The notes beneath the pieces are model-generated. The model made no database searches, was not told the DNA's origin, and saw nothing but the letters and a program-made list of their open reading frames with translations. DNA of 64,000 bases from Ancylobacter aquaticus (GTDB lineage: Bacteria; Pseudomonadota; Alphaproteobacteria; Rhizobiales; Xanthobacteraceae). Where the stretch lies: positions 1,736,001 to 1,800,000 of the forward strand of contig NZ_SMFY01000001.1 of assembly GCF_004339465.1 (NCBI RefSeq). Reading direction: 5' to 3'. This document shows, piece after piece, positions 43,363 to 52,436 of this stretch (the first letter of the stretch is position 1; each line of letters starts with the position of its first letter). The position numbers were made by a program, and so were the translations under genes.

Positions 43363-45000
43363 ATGGATCTTTTCCTGCATTATCTGGGCATGCCCTATCT
43401 GCTCGACGGGGTGGGCTACACGCTCCTCATCACCGTGCTCGGCCTGCTCGGCGGGCTTGTCATGGGCGTCGTCCTCGCCGCCATGCAGCTCTCGCGCTTC
43501 CGCAGCATGGCCATCGTCGCGCGGGCCTATGCCATCGTGTTTCGCGGCACGCCGCTGATCCTGCAGATGGTGTTCTGCTACAACGCCCTGCCGTTGATCG
43601 GCATCAAGCTTTCCGCCATCTCCGCCGCCAGCCTGGCGCTCGCGCTCAACGAGGCGCCGTTCATCGCCGAAATCCTGCGCGCCAACGTGCTGGGCGTGGA
43701 GCGCGGGCAGGTGAGCGCCGGGCAGGCGCTGGGCATGACGCCGGCTGCCATCATGCGCCGTATCATCGCCCCGCAGGCCATCCGCTCCATGGTGCCGGCG
43801 CTTGGCAACGAAGCGGTGAGCGCGCTGAAAAACTCCTCGCTCGCCTCCGTGGTGGCGGTGCAGGAACTCACCCTGCGCTCGACCCAGCTGGCCTCGGCCA
43901 CCTTCGATTTCTTCTCCATCTTCTTTGCCTCCGGGCTGATGTATCTCGTGCTCACCGGCGCCATCGCGGTGATCCAGATCGTGGTCGAGATGCTGCTCGA
44001 TCTTGACCGGCCGCCGCCGCGCGAACAGTTGCGCCGCTTCCTGCGCGCGCTGGTGCCGGGCCGGCCGGAAGCGGTGCCCGCGCTGGCGGGCGCGGGGGAA
44101 GGCGATGTCACCCCGCCTGACGTCGCCGACGAAAGCGTCGCGGAACGCGTCGCCGATCCGCTGCCGCCGGTGGTGCCGAAGCCCGCGAGCGTGGGGCGCG
44201 ACCCCGCCGCCCGTGCCGCGCGTCTCGCCGGCAACAACATCGCGGTAGAGGTGAAGGGCCTGCGCAAGAGCTACGGCGCGCAGACCGTGCTGGACGGCAT
44301 AGACCTGACGGTCCGCGCTGGCGAAGTGGTGGCGCTGCTCGGTCCCTCGGGCTCGGGCAAGTCGACGCTGCTGCGCTGCATCAACCGGCTGGAGGGCTGG
44401 GAGGACGGCACCATCCGCGTCGGCGGCCAGTCCCTTGGCACAGACGAAAACGGGCGCCCGCTTTCCCCCCGCTTGACCGCGCAGATGCGCGCCAGCGTCG
44501 GCGTTGGCATGGTGTTCCAGCAGTTCAACCTGTTCGGCCATCTCACCGCCCGCGAGAACATCGCCGGCCCGCTGCGCTGGGTGCAGGGGCTCTCACGCTT
44601 CGATGCCGACCGGCGTTGCCGCGATCTTCTGGAGCGCATCGGGCTTGCGCACCGGGCCGATGCGCTGCCGCGCCATCTCTCCGGCGGCCAGCAGCAGCGC
44701 GTCGCCATCGCCCGTGCCGTGGCGCCGGCGCCGACCGTGCTGCTGCTCGACGAGCCGACCTCTGCGCTTGATCCCGAGCTGGTCGGCGAGGTGCTGGAGG
44801 TGATCCGCCGCCTCGCGGTGGAGGAGGGCCTAGCCATGATCATCTCCACCCACCAACTGCGCTTCGCCGGCGATGTCGCCGACCGCATCGTCTTTCTGTC
44901 CGGCGGCGTGATCGTCGAGGAGGGGCCGGCCGCGCAGATCCTTTCGGCTCCGTCCCACCCGCTCACCGTGCGCTTTCTCAGCTCCATGACCGCCGAATAG
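43363..45000 (+). CDS. Fused ABC permease-ATPase, amino-acid type
   Basis: A 545-residue fusion. Residues 1-220 form a HisM/GlnP-type permease with about five helices and the EAA loop EILRANVLGVERGQVSAGQALGM. About 60 polar linker residues follow. Residues 285-545 form a GlnQ/HisP-type ATPase: Walker A GPSGSGKST from Gly327, LSGGQQQR signature near 438, Walker B VLLLDEPTSALD and H-loop STHQ. Normally these are separate genes. A dimer of the fusion would give the full transporter. ATG 43363 has AAGAAGG four bases upstream; an in-frame TTG at 43348 is less likely. Confidence 0.9.
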   Translation: MDLFLHYLGMPYLLDGVGYTLLITVLGLLGGLVMGVVLAAMQLSRFRSMAIVARAYAIVFRGTPLILQMVFCYNALPLIGIKLSAISAASLALALNEAPFIAEILRANVLGVERGQVSAGQALGMTPAAIMRRIIAPQAIRSMVPALGNEAVSALKNSSLASVVAVQELTLRSTQLASATFDFFSIFFASGLMYLVLTGAIAVIQIVVEMLLDLDRPPPREQLRRFLRALVPGRPEAVPALAGAGEGDVTPPDVADESVAERVADPLPPVVPKPASVGRDPAARAARLAGNNIAVEVKGLRKSYGAQTVLDGIDLTVRAGEVVALLGPSGSGKSTLLRCINRLEGWEDGTIRVGGQSLGTDENGRPLSPRLTAQMRASVGVGMVFQQFNLFGHLTARENIAGPLRWVQGLSRFDADRRCRDLLERIGLAHRADALPRHLSGGQQQRVAIARAVAPAPTVLLLDEPTSALDPELVGEVLEVIRRLAVEEGLAMIISTHQLRFAGDVADRIVFLSGGVIVEEGPAAQILSAPSHPLTVRFLSSMTAE

Positions 45001-45046
45001 GTGCACTGCCCGCGCCGCCGCCCGTTCCTGTTTCCCGAGGTTCGAC

Positions 45047-46285
45047 ATGACCAAGCATCATCTGCCCGCCACGCCCGATACGGTCCATTGGGGCTATTTC
45101 AGCAAGACCCTGGCGCCGGTGCTCACCCTGAAGTCCGGCGAGCGGGCGGTGATCGAATCCATCACCCATCACGCCAATGATGATTACGCCCGCATGATCG
45201 AGGGCGACCGGGCGGCGGAGGAGATATTCCTCTGGACCAAGGACCAGAAGACGATGCGCCGGCGCGGTGCCGGCACCACGGATGGGCCGTTCACCTATGG
45301 TTCCGGCGAGGGGATGGGCGTGCACCTGCTCACCGGCCCGGTCGCGGTTGAGGGCGCCGAGCCGGGCGACATCATCGAGGTGCGCGTCATCGACACCTGG
45401 CCGCGTCCGAGCGCCAACCCCGCCTATGCCGGGCGCTTCTTCGGCTCCAACCCGGCGGCCAATTGGGGCTTCCAGTACAAGGATCTGATCGAGGGGCCCA
45501 CACCGCGCGAGGTCGTCACCATCTATGAGCTCGACATGGGCGAAGCGGTGGTGCGGGCGCTGTATTCCTATCTCTGGACGCCGCAGACTGACCCTGATGG
45601 CATCACCCACCCGACCATCGACTATCCCGGCGTGCGTGTCGACCACTCCATGGTCGTCAAGAAAGAGGGCATCCTGCCGGGCATCAAGGTGCCGGCGCGG
45701 CTGCATTTCGGCACGATGGGGCTGGCGCCGGCCGAGGCGGATTTCGTCTCCACCATCCCGCCCAACTACACCGGCGGCAACATGGACGACTGGCGCATCG
45801 CCAAGGGCGCGCGGATGTACTATCCGGTCGCCGTGTCCGGCGGGCTGTTCTCCTGCGGCGATGCCCATGCCTCGCAGGGCGACAGCGAGTTGTCGGGCAC
45901 CGCGATAGAAATCTCGCTCACAGGCGAGTTCGAGTTCATCCTGCACAAGAAGGAGCAGCTCGAAGGCACGCTACTGGAGGGACTGACCCATCCGCTTCTC
46001 GAAAACGACGAGGTCTGGTCGGTCTATGGCTTTAGCGTCGCCAACTACCTCGCGGAGCTTGGCCCCGATCACCAGTCAGAGATCCTGAAGCGCGGCAGCC
46101 TCGACAGCGCCATGCGCGACGCCTTCCGCAAGCTCCGTCGCTTTCTCATGACCACGCAGAACCTGTCCGAGGACGAGGCCATCTCGCTGATGTCGGTAGC
46201 AGCCGATTTCGCCGTTACCCAGGTGGTCGATGCCAATTGGGGCGTCACGGGCTCGATCCGGAAGAGCATTTTTCCAGCGCGCTGA
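45047..46285 (+). CDS. Formamidase/acetamidase (FmdA/AmdA family)
   Basis: A 412-residue amidohydrolase that releases ammonia from short amides such as formamide or acetamide. Family features include TVHWGYFS at the start, GVHLLTGPVAVEGAEPGDIIEV, IDYPGVRVDHS, LHFGTMGLAPAE and the conserved GDAHASQGDSELSGTAIE. The C-terminal part reads MRDAFRKLRRFLMTT and VTQVVDANWGV. GAGG lies six bases before the ATG. It is 46 bases after the transporter gene and 84 before the AraC-amidase fusion, so all lie in one likely operon. The true substrate may be a bulkier amide taken up by the transporter. Confidence 0.9.
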   Translation: MTKHHLPATPDTVHWGYFSKTLAPVLTLKSGERAVIESITHHANDDYARMIEGDRAAEEIFLWTKDQKTMRRRGAGTTDGPFTYGSGEGMGVHLLTGPVAVEGAEPGDIIEVRVIDTWPRPSANPAYAGRFFGSNPAANWGFQYKDLIEGPTPREVVTIYELDMGEAVVRALYSYLWTPQTDPDGITHPTIDYPGVRVDHSMVVKKEGILPGIKVPARLHFGTMGLAPAEADFVSTIPPNYTGGNMDDWRIAKGARMYYPVAVSGGLFSCGDAHASQGDSELSGTAIEISLTGEFEFILHKKEQLEGTLLEGLTHPLLENDEVWSVYGFSVANYLAELGPDHQSEILKRGSLDSAMRDAFRKLRRFLMTTQNLSEDEAISLMSVAADFAVTQVVDANWGVTGSIRKSIFPAR

Positions 46286-46369
46286 CCGGGCCGTTACACT
46301 CCCGGTTCCGGGCGACGACGGATCGAGGCATGCTTCTTGCTGGCAGCGAGCCATGCCGAGGCGCCGTCG

Positions 46370-48736
46370 ATGAATGCCCAACCCTTCACCAGCGAGTCCT
46401 ATTCGGGCGATGCGGGCGAAGCTGCGTGGCAGGACGTGCTGCGGGGCTTCGGCCTCCAGTCCCAGGGTGCCCGGCACGGATCGCCCGCCCATGCCAGTGC
46501 GCTTTCGCGCCTGTCCTCGACGGGCGTGCGGCTCGGCAAATTCTCCGCCGATGCGCAAAGCCTGCGCCCTCTGCCCTCCCGTTCCGGCCTGCCGCTGCTG
46601 CTGATGCCGGTGGAGAACAGCACGGTGCTGGTCGTCGACGGCGACCGCCAGATCGTCCCTGCCGGCCAGATCATCCTGGCGCCGCGCGCGGGGGACTGGC
46701 AGTTGCAGTTCCAGCGCGGGTTGCGGGCCGTGGTGCTCTCCGTACCGGCCGAGGCGTTTCGCGGCCGCAAGGTGCCGCCGCTCCCCGCTGCCCCGCCGAG
46801 GGTCTTCGAGGCGCAGGGTCTGCCGGACATTATGGGTCGCACCGCGCTCGCCACCGCCGAGGCGCTCGACCGGCTCTCGGAGGCGGAATGGGAAGCGGTG
46901 GCGCAGAGCGCGGCCGAACTGCTGCTCGCTCTGTCCGGCGAGCTGGTGGCGGCAACCAGCGACCCGTCCTCCAGCCGCGCGGCGCTGCTCCAGCGGCTTT
47001 ACGCCACGATTGAGCGCAGCATGGGGGGCGAGGACCTCTCGATCACTGACATTGCCCAGGCCGAGGGCATTTCGGAACGCTATGTGCAGAAGCTGTTCGA
47101 GGGTACGGGCGAGAGCTTCAGCCACTATCTGCGCGAGCGCCGCCTGCAGCGTGCCTGGCACGACCTCGCCAACCCGGCCGAGGCGGCGGTTCCTATTGCC
47201 GAGGTTGCCTATCGCTGCGGCTTCGCCGATGCCGCGCATTTCAGTCGCCTGTTCCGCGAGCGCTTCGGCCTGCCGCCGCGCGAACTGCGCCGCCGCGAGG
47301 CGGACCGGCAGGCCCATAGCGCGGTGGCGAGCGGGCAGCGCGGCTGGCCGCAGCAGGCGCTGGTGCAGTTGCGGGCGGGGCAGGGCGCCGGCGGTCCTGC
47401 CCGCCGGCCAGCGTTGCGCGAGGGTGGAGAGGCATCGGCCCCGGTGGCGGAAGCGCAGACGCCTGCGCGGCACTATCTCCCCGTCCACGCCCAGCACGTG
47501 CATTGGGGTTATTTCAGTCGTTCGCTCGAACCGCTGATCGAGATCGCCTCCGGCGACATCGTCACTATCGAGACGCTGACGCAGCACGCCTCGGATGATC
47601 CTGAGCGCATGATCGAGGGCGATCCCGGGGCGGAGAGCGTGTTCCACTGGACGCCCACGGCAAAAACCGTGAACCGTCGCGGCGCCGGCCCGCTCGACGC
47701 TTCGGTGTTCGGACGCGGGGCCGGGGAGGGGTTCGGCGTGCATATCTGCACCGGGCCTATCGCGGTGCAGGGCGCGCAGCCGGGCGACGTGCTGCAGGTG
47801 CATATTCTCGACATCGAGCCGCGCCGCTCCCGCCATCCCGCCCATGCCGGCCGGGTGTTCGGCAGCAGCGTCGCGGCATGGTGGGGCTATCACTATTCCG
47901 AGTTGCTCAGCGAACCGCATCCGCGCGAGTGCGTGACAATCTACGAAATCATCACCAATGCGGACGAGCCCTATGCCGAAGCCCTGCATTCCTATCGCTG
48001 GGAGCCGCAGACCGACCCCTCGGGGGTGCAGCATGTTCTCTACGACTATCCCGGCGTTCTGGTTCGACCCGGCACCGTGACCTTGCAGGCGAATGTGCTG
48101 GAAGGGGTGCGGATTCCGTTGCGGCCGCATTTCGGCGTGGTCGCGGTGGCGCCGCGTGAGGCCGAACTCGTCGATTCCGTACCGCCGGCCTATTTCGGCG
48201 GCAATCTGGACAATTGGCGACTCGGCAAGGGGGCGACGGTGTACCTGCCGGTGTCCGTCCCCGGCGCGTTGCTCTCCGTCGGCGATCCGCACGCGGCGCA
48301 GGGCGACGGCGAACTCTCGGGCACGGCGATTGAATGCTCGATGACCGGCACCTTCCGCGTCACACTGCACAAGAAGGCCGATATCGGCAGCACCGTGCTC
48401 GCCGACCTGACCTATCCACTGATCGAAACGCCGGACGACTGGATTCTGACCGGCTTCAGCCATCCCAATTATCTCGCGGAATTCGGCGCCAGCAGCCAGA
48501 GCGAGGTTTATGCCAAGTCCTCGCTCGATCTCGCCATGCGCGATGCCTTCCGCAAGATGCGGCGTTTCCTGATGACGACGAAGGCTCTGAGCGAGGACGA
48601 AGCCGTCGCCCTGATGTCGGTGGCGGTGGATTTTGGAATCACCCAGGTCGTGGACGGCAACTGGGGCGTCCATGCCATTCTGAGCAAACGGCTTTTTGCG
48701 CAGCATCGGCGCAGCGAAAGCGCGCGCGACATTTGA
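46370..48736 (+). CDS. AraC-family regulator fused to a formamidase/acetamidase domain
   Basis: A 788-residue continuous fusion. Residues 1-200 are an AraC-binding-type sensor region. Residues 206-310 are the two-part AraC helix-turn-helix (ITDIAQAEGISERYVQKLF and IAEVAYRCGFADAAHFSRLFRERFG). After a linker of about 55 residues, residues 367-788 form a complete FmdA/AmdA domain as long as the neighbouring enzyme and alike to it (HWGYFSRSLEP, GVHICTGPIAVQGAQPGD, GDPHAAQGDGELSGTAIE, MRDAFRKMRRFLMTT). It may both hydrolyse or bind amides and control transcription of the cluster. ATG 46370 was chosen; a TTG eleven codons earlier is possible. Confidence 0.92.
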   Translation: MNAQPFTSESYSGDAGEAAWQDVLRGFGLQSQGARHGSPAHASALSRLSSTGVRLGKFSADAQSLRPLPSRSGLPLLLMPVENSTVLVVDGDRQIVPAGQIILAPRAGDWQLQFQRGLRAVVLSVPAEAFRGRKVPPLPAAPPRVFEAQGLPDIMGRTALATAEALDRLSEAEWEAVAQSAAELLLALSGELVAATSDPSSSRAALLQRLYATIERSMGGEDLSITDIAQAEGISERYVQKLFEGTGESFSHYLRERRLQRAWHDLANPAEAAVPIAEVAYRCGFADAAHFSRLFRERFGLPPRELRRREADRQAHSAVASGQRGWPQQALVQLRAGQGAGGPARRPALREGGEASAPVAEAQTPARHYLPVHAQHVHWGYFSRSLEPLIEIASGDIVTIETLTQHASDDPERMIEGDPGAESVFHWTPTAKTVNRRGAGPLDASVFGRGAGEGFGVHICTGPIAVQGAQPGDVLQVHILDIEPRRSRHPAHAGRVFGSSVAAWWGYHYSELLSEPHPRECVTIYEIITNADEPYAEALHSYRWEPQTDPSGVQHVLYDYPGVLVRPGTVTLQANVLEGVRIPLRPHFGVVAVAPREAELVDSVPPAYFGGNLDNWRLGKGATVYLPVSVPGALLSVGDPHAAQGDGELSGTAIECSMTGTFRVTLHKKADIGSTVLADLTYPLIETPDDWILTGFSHPNYLAEFGASSQSEVYAKSSLDLAMRDAFRKMRRFLMTTKALSEDEAVALMSVAVDFGITQVVDGNWGVHAILSKRLFAQHRRSESARDI

Positions 48737-48909
48737 TCCAGGTACTTCCTCGGGGCCACGGCTTGGCCCCCTTTTCCAAGACACAGGCTACACTGAACCG
48801 TCCCGGTCTCGCCGGGGCTCTTGTTTTTGTGCAGTGCAGCAACGATCTGTTGGCGGGGGCGTTAGCCCATGCCGTCCAGCTGCTGGGCGCCGCAGCCAGG
48901 AGGCCTCCC

Positions 48910-50079
48910 TTGCGGACAATGTCAGATACGATCGCCCATCTCACCGCACTTGGCGCGCGTCCGGGTGGCCCCTTCGCGAATTTCAGAACGCCGGGCCAGC
49001 CGACGGGCCGTCTTGCCGCGCTGGCGGATTTCGGTTCGAATCCGGGTGGCCTGCGGGCGCATTACTACCGGCCCGCCGATTTGCCGGACGGTGCGCCGCT
49101 CGTCGTCGTGCTGCATGGTTGCAAGCAGAATGCGGGCGAATACGACCACCGTGCCGGCTGGTCGCAGCTTGCCGATCAGGCGGGCTTCGCGCTGCTTTAT
49201 CCCGAGCAGCATCACGGCAACAATCCCAACCTGTGCTTCAACTGGTTCCGCCCGCGCGACGCGCGGCGCGGTTCCGGCGAGGCGCTGTCCATCCGCCAGA
49301 TGATCGCGACGATGGTCGAGACCCACGGACTTGATCGCGACCGTGTCTTCGTCACGGGACTTTCCGCCGGCGGGGCGATGGCCAATGTGATGCTGGCGAC
49401 CTACCCCGAACTCCTCGCCGGCGGGGCCATTATCGCCGGCCTCGCCTATGGCACCGCGACCACCGTGCCGGAGGCGTTCGACTGCATGCGCGGGCAGGGC
49501 ACATCCTCGGACGAGGAACTGTGGGCGTTGCTGCGAGAGGCGTCGGCGCATGGCGGGCCGTGGCCGCGCGTGGCTATCTGGCAAGGCGCGGCCGACCATA
49601 CCGTCGCCCCCTCCAATGCCGACGACATCGCCGCGCAATGGCGCAGCGTGCATCATCTCGGCGAGGCGCCAACGCATGAGGAAGTGTCCGGCGGCCGCGC
49701 CCGGCGCATCTGGTGCAACGGCGCCGGCGAAGTGGTGATCGAACTGAACACTGTCGCCGCCATGGGCCATGGCACCCCGCTCGGCGAAAATCTCGGCGTC
49801 CCGGGTCCCTATATGCTGGATGTCGGCATTTCCTCGACGCGCGAGATTGCCCGCTTCTGGGGTATCGAGGCGCCGCAAAAGGCTGCCGCCGCACCCTCCC
49901 CGACACGTAAGAACAGCTCTCCGGCGACGCTTGCGGTGCCCGCGCCCCACACTTCTCAGCAGGGTAAACGCCGCGACACCGCCGCGCCGTTTATATTGTC
50001 TGGGCCATCCGCTACTGGTGTGGACAGCGTCAAGCGGGTCATAGAGCAGGCCCTGCGGGCGGCCGGGCTGATGCGTTAG
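48910..50079 (+). CDS. PHB-depolymerase family esterase (Esterase_phd)
   Basis: An alpha/beta-hydrolase of 389 residues. LVVVLHGCKQNAGEYDHRAGW gives the oxyanion-hole region, VFVTGLSAGGAMANVML the GxSxG nucleophile elbow, AIWQGAADHTVAPSNA the acidic residue, and GHGTPL the histidine. It resembles intracellular PHB depolymerases and feruloyl/acetyl-xylan esterases. There is no signal peptide. A perfect AGGAGG lies six bases before TTG 48910, but fifteen before ATG 48919, so the TTG is the likelier start. The last 60 residues are low-complexity plus a short helix. It lies 173 bases after the fusion gene and is not clearly part of that operon. Confidence 0.85.
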   Translation: MRTMSDTIAHLTALGARPGGPFANFRTPGQPTGRLAALADFGSNPGGLRAHYYRPADLPDGAPLVVVLHGCKQNAGEYDHRAGWSQLADQAGFALLYPEQHHGNNPNLCFNWFRPRDARRGSGEALSIRQMIATMVETHGLDRDRVFVTGLSAGGAMANVMLATYPELLAGGAIIAGLAYGTATTVPEAFDCMRGQGTSSDEELWALLREASAHGGPWPRVAIWQGAADHTVAPSNADDIAAQWRSVHHLGEAPTHEEVSGGRARRIWCNGAGEVVIELNTVAAMGHGTPLGENLGVPGPYMLDVGISSTREIARFWGIEAPQKAAAAPSPTRKNSSPATLAVPAPHTSQQGKRRDTAAPFILSGPSATGVDSVKRVIEQALRAAGLMR

Positions 50080-50175
50080 CCACTCGTCGCACGCCTGATC
50101 GGACACCCCGCCGGGCGCGGGGTGGACTCGGTTCAGGCGCGGATGGGTCGACGCCCGTAATACTTGGTTTTCGCC

Positions 50176-50204
50176 TTGTTTGAATCGCAATTCGAACGTA
50201 TATT
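50176..50204 (+). promoter_or_regulatory. Candidate sigma-70 promoter in an AT-richer gap
   Basis: TTGTTT (50176-50181), a 17-base spacer, then TATATT (50199-50204). It sits in the 418-base gap 50080-50497, in which no gene was seen. The spacer contains the palindrome gaatcgcaattc. It would drive the small-protein genes starting at 50498. Confidence 0.35.
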
Positions 50205-50497
50205 AGAAATTGTTCCTGATTGAACCGACGCGCTTGTGCTGCATATCGGTTGTTCAGGATTTCAAATTCCCGACGGGCAGACAGGTGGCGCCGGTGCGGT
50301 GCTCGTGTTTTCCGACCTCTGGCGGAATTTGTCCTCCCGCGATCGCCGATTTACTGACGATCATCGGACAGTTCCACTCCGGGTAAAGCCGTGTGCGCCG
50401 TGAGCGTCTTTCTGCCTGCCCCTATCGCCGCGTCACCAGACCGGCAGTGGCGACCCTTCAAGTCGCCCTTCCGCCTTACAAAGGACGACACGACATC

Positions 50498-50800
50498 ATG
50501 ACCCCCGCAAATTCCGCGACCCGCCGCGAGCCTTCGGTCCACCGCGACCCGACGATCCATCTTTTCGAGATCGGGCAGGTGGTCCGGCTGCGGGGCGGAT
50601 ATGGCGTTTTCACCTCGCGCGTGGGTGACATCTACCGCATCACCGCCACGCTGCCGCCGAGCGGGAATGCGCTGCAGTACCGTATCCGCAACGAGCGCGA
50701 GCAGTATGAGCGGGTGGCGCCGGAAGACAGCCTGGAGCCGATGCGCGCCGCCGAGCCGGGCGAAGAATCCGCGCTTATGGACCGGACGTTCAGTCGCTGA
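50498..50800 (+). CDS. Small hypothetical protein, 100 aa
   Basis: A cytoplasmic protein with no signal or membrane segment. After a polar N-terminus it reads IHLFEIGQVVRLRGGYGVFTSRVGDIYRITATLPPSGNALQYRIRNEREQYERVAPEDSLEP. The G-x-V-V-x-L and Y-R-I-R-N-E-x-E-x-x-x-R-V-x-x-E-D-x-L pattern occurs in small Rhizobiales hypotheticals of unknown role, and suggests a small beta-barrel (SH3-like). A weak AAGGA site is present but rather far from the ATG. It is followed closely by two more small genes in the same direction. Confidence 0.68.
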   Translation: MTPANSATRREPSVHRDPTIHLFEIGQVVRLRGGYGVFTSRVGDIYRITATLPPSGNALQYRIRNEREQYERVAPEDSLEPMRAAEPGEESALMDRTFSR

Positions 50801-50837
50801 CGGCCGCGCGCCCGGTTTCTGGCGGGGACGCGCCGCG

Positions 50838-51080
50838 ATGAAGGTTGTGATCGAGTTCTACCGCACGCGGGCTCAGGACAGTGCGCATGCGGTCGTCGGC
50901 CGCGAGACCGTCGAGGTGAACGACCTGGACGGCGCCATCGAGATGGCGCGGGCCTTGGCCTTTTCCCTCGACATGCCGCAGCGACCCGATGCCCTGACGA
51001 TCGCCGATGCGGAAGGCCGGGTTCTGCTGTCCGGCGCATTCGACAGTTTCCAGCGCTCGGACGAGGGGACGACGCCGTGA
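50838..51080 (+). CDS. Small hypothetical protein, 80 aa
   Basis: Starts MKVVIEFYRTRAQDSAHAVVGRE and ends SFQRSDEGTTP. The layout, a beta strand then VNDLDGAIEMARALAFSLDMPQRPDALTIADAEGRVL, resembles the short Rhizobiales proteins of unknown function that start with an IEFYRTR motif; this is from memory. It lies 37 bases after the previous small gene and 99 before the DUF1488 gene. No signal or membrane segment is seen. Confidence 0.62.
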   Translation: MKVVIEFYRTRAQDSAHAVVGRETVEVNDLDGAIEMARALAFSLDMPQRPDALTIADAEGRVLLSGAFDSFQRSDEGTTP

Positions 51081-51179
51081 ACGCTACGGGCATGGGTGTT
51101 GAACGGGGCGGAAGCGCCGGCGCGATCCGGTGCCGGATTGCCGCCCGCACGGACTTCGGGCGGGACGCGGGAGCACATC

Positions 51180-51455
51180 GTGACGCTGAACTTTCCTAAT
51201 CCGAGCCGCAGTTTCGACAGCGCGCGCAGCGCCGTCCGCTTCTCCGGTTATGACGGCATGTTCGAGGTGCCGTTCCTGGTCGAGAGCGCCGCGCTGGGCA
51301 CATCGACCCCGGATGTGCGCCCGTCGGAGGCGTTTGAAACCACCTGCCTGTCCGCCTTCGACACGTTGCGCTCTTCTATCTATGCCGCTGCCGTCAAAGC
51401 CTATTCGGAGGGCCGCCGCGCGCCATTGATCCTGACCTCCGCCGATATCCGCTGA
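51180..51455 (+). CDS. DUF1488 family protein
   Basis: A 91-residue protein beginning VTLNFPNPSRSFDSARSAVRFSGYDGMFEVPFLVESAAL, followed by a helix AFDTLRSSIYAAAVKAYSEG and LILTSADIR. This is the DUF1488 plan, a small protein family common in Rhizobiales without known function. The GTG at 51180 has GGGAG six bases upstream and fits the family start; the longer upstream frame was rejected. It belongs to a run of three small genes ahead of the transglutaminase-like gene. Confidence 0.78.
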   Translation: MTLNFPNPSRSFDSARSAVRFSGYDGMFEVPFLVESAALGTSTPDVRPSEAFETTCLSAFDTLRSSIYAAAVKAYSEGRRAPLILTSADIR

Positions 51456-51599
51456 TTTCCCTAATCGATCGGGCGGAAACCGCCGGGGGGCAGCCTCTGT
51501 GCCGTTCATGCCTTGTCAGGGGCTGGGATATCCGATGCTATGTCGGGGTCTGCCGCTCGGCGCCTGTTTCGTATCGCACTCTGTTTCCGGGAACTCTTC

Positions 51600-52418
51600 A
51601 TGCTGATCCGCTACGGCTACGAGATGACGCTCACCTGTCCGCAGCCGACCGCGTTGGTATGTCTCCTCTCGGTCCATGAGGAGAGGGGTCCCGACATCCG
51701 GGCGCCGGAGACCTTTTTCTCCACCCCGGACGTGCCGTCCTCGACCTATCGCGATCTGTTCGGCAATCGCTGCCGGCGTCTGGTGGCGCCGGTTGGCGAT
51801 CTAATGATCTGGGGCGATGCGACGATCGAGGACGATGGCCAGCTTGACCCGGTGCACCCGCAGGCGCGCGAAGTGCCGGTGCCGGAACTGCCGGACGAGT
51901 GCCTCGTCTATCTCCTGGGCAGCCGCTATTGCGAAACCGACCTGCTTAGCCAGACAGCCTGGGATCTTTTCGGCGGGCTAACGCCGGGCTGGAGTCGCGT
52001 GCAAGCCATATGCGATTTCGTCCATGGCCATATCCGCTTCGACTACCAGCAGGCGCGTTCGACCCGGTCGGCCTTCGACGCGTATAATGAGCGGGTCGGC
52101 GTGTGCCGCGACTTCGCCCATCTGGCGGTGGCGTTGTGCCGCTGCCTCAACATTCCCGCCCGCTATGTGAACGGCCATCTCGGCGATATCGGCGTGCCGG
52201 TGGTCGACCCGATGGATTTCAGCGCCTGGATCGAGGTGTACCTCGACGGCGCATGGCACACTTTCGATCCGCGCAACAATGTGCGGCGGATCGGCCGGAT
52301 CGTCGTTGCACGCGGGCGCGACGCGGCGGACATTCCGCTCATCAACTCGTTCGGGCCGCATGTGCTGAAGTCGTTTCGCGTGTGGACCTATGAGGTCGAC
52401 GCCGCGCCGCAGACATAG
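51600..52418 (+). CDS. Transglutaminase-like cysteine protease
   Basis: A 272-residue cytoplasmic protein with the transglutaminase core. The nucleophile Cys is in NERVGVCRDFAHLAVALCRCLNIPARYVNGHLGD; the His is in GAWHTFDPRNN, followed by the Asp. The N-terminal 130 residues form a beta-rich domain (MLIRYGYEMTLTCPQPTALVCLLSVHEER), as in bacterial transglutaminase-like peptidases. Such proteins act as peptidases or amidases; the substrate is unknown. ATG 51600 has GGGA upstream and begins at the conserved strand. No clear operon partner is visible. Confidence 0.88.
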   Translation: MLIRYGYEMTLTCPQPTALVCLLSVHEERGPDIRAPETFFSTPDVPSSTYRDLFGNRCRRLVAPVGDLMIWGDATIEDDGQLDPVHPQAREVPVPELPDECLVYLLGSRYCETDLLSQTAWDLFGGLTPGWSRVQAICDFVHGHIRFDYQQARSTRSAFDAYNERVGVCRDFAHLAVALCRCLNIPARYVNGHLGDIGVPVVDPMDFSAWIEVYLDGAWHTFDPRNNVRRIGRIVVARGRDAADIPLINSFGPHVLKSFRVWTYEVDAAPQT

Positions 52419-52436
52419 CCGTCTGCGAAAACGCCT

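Noticed and set aside
46076-48784. Open frame of about 900 codons antisense to the AraC-amidase fusion
   Set aside because: Shadow of the real gene; no recognisable motif or start signal.
50104-50124. GC-rich hairpin after the esterase gene as terminator
   Set aside because: Stem caccccgc/gcggggtg is good but there is no T-run; left out as a feature because evidence is too thin.
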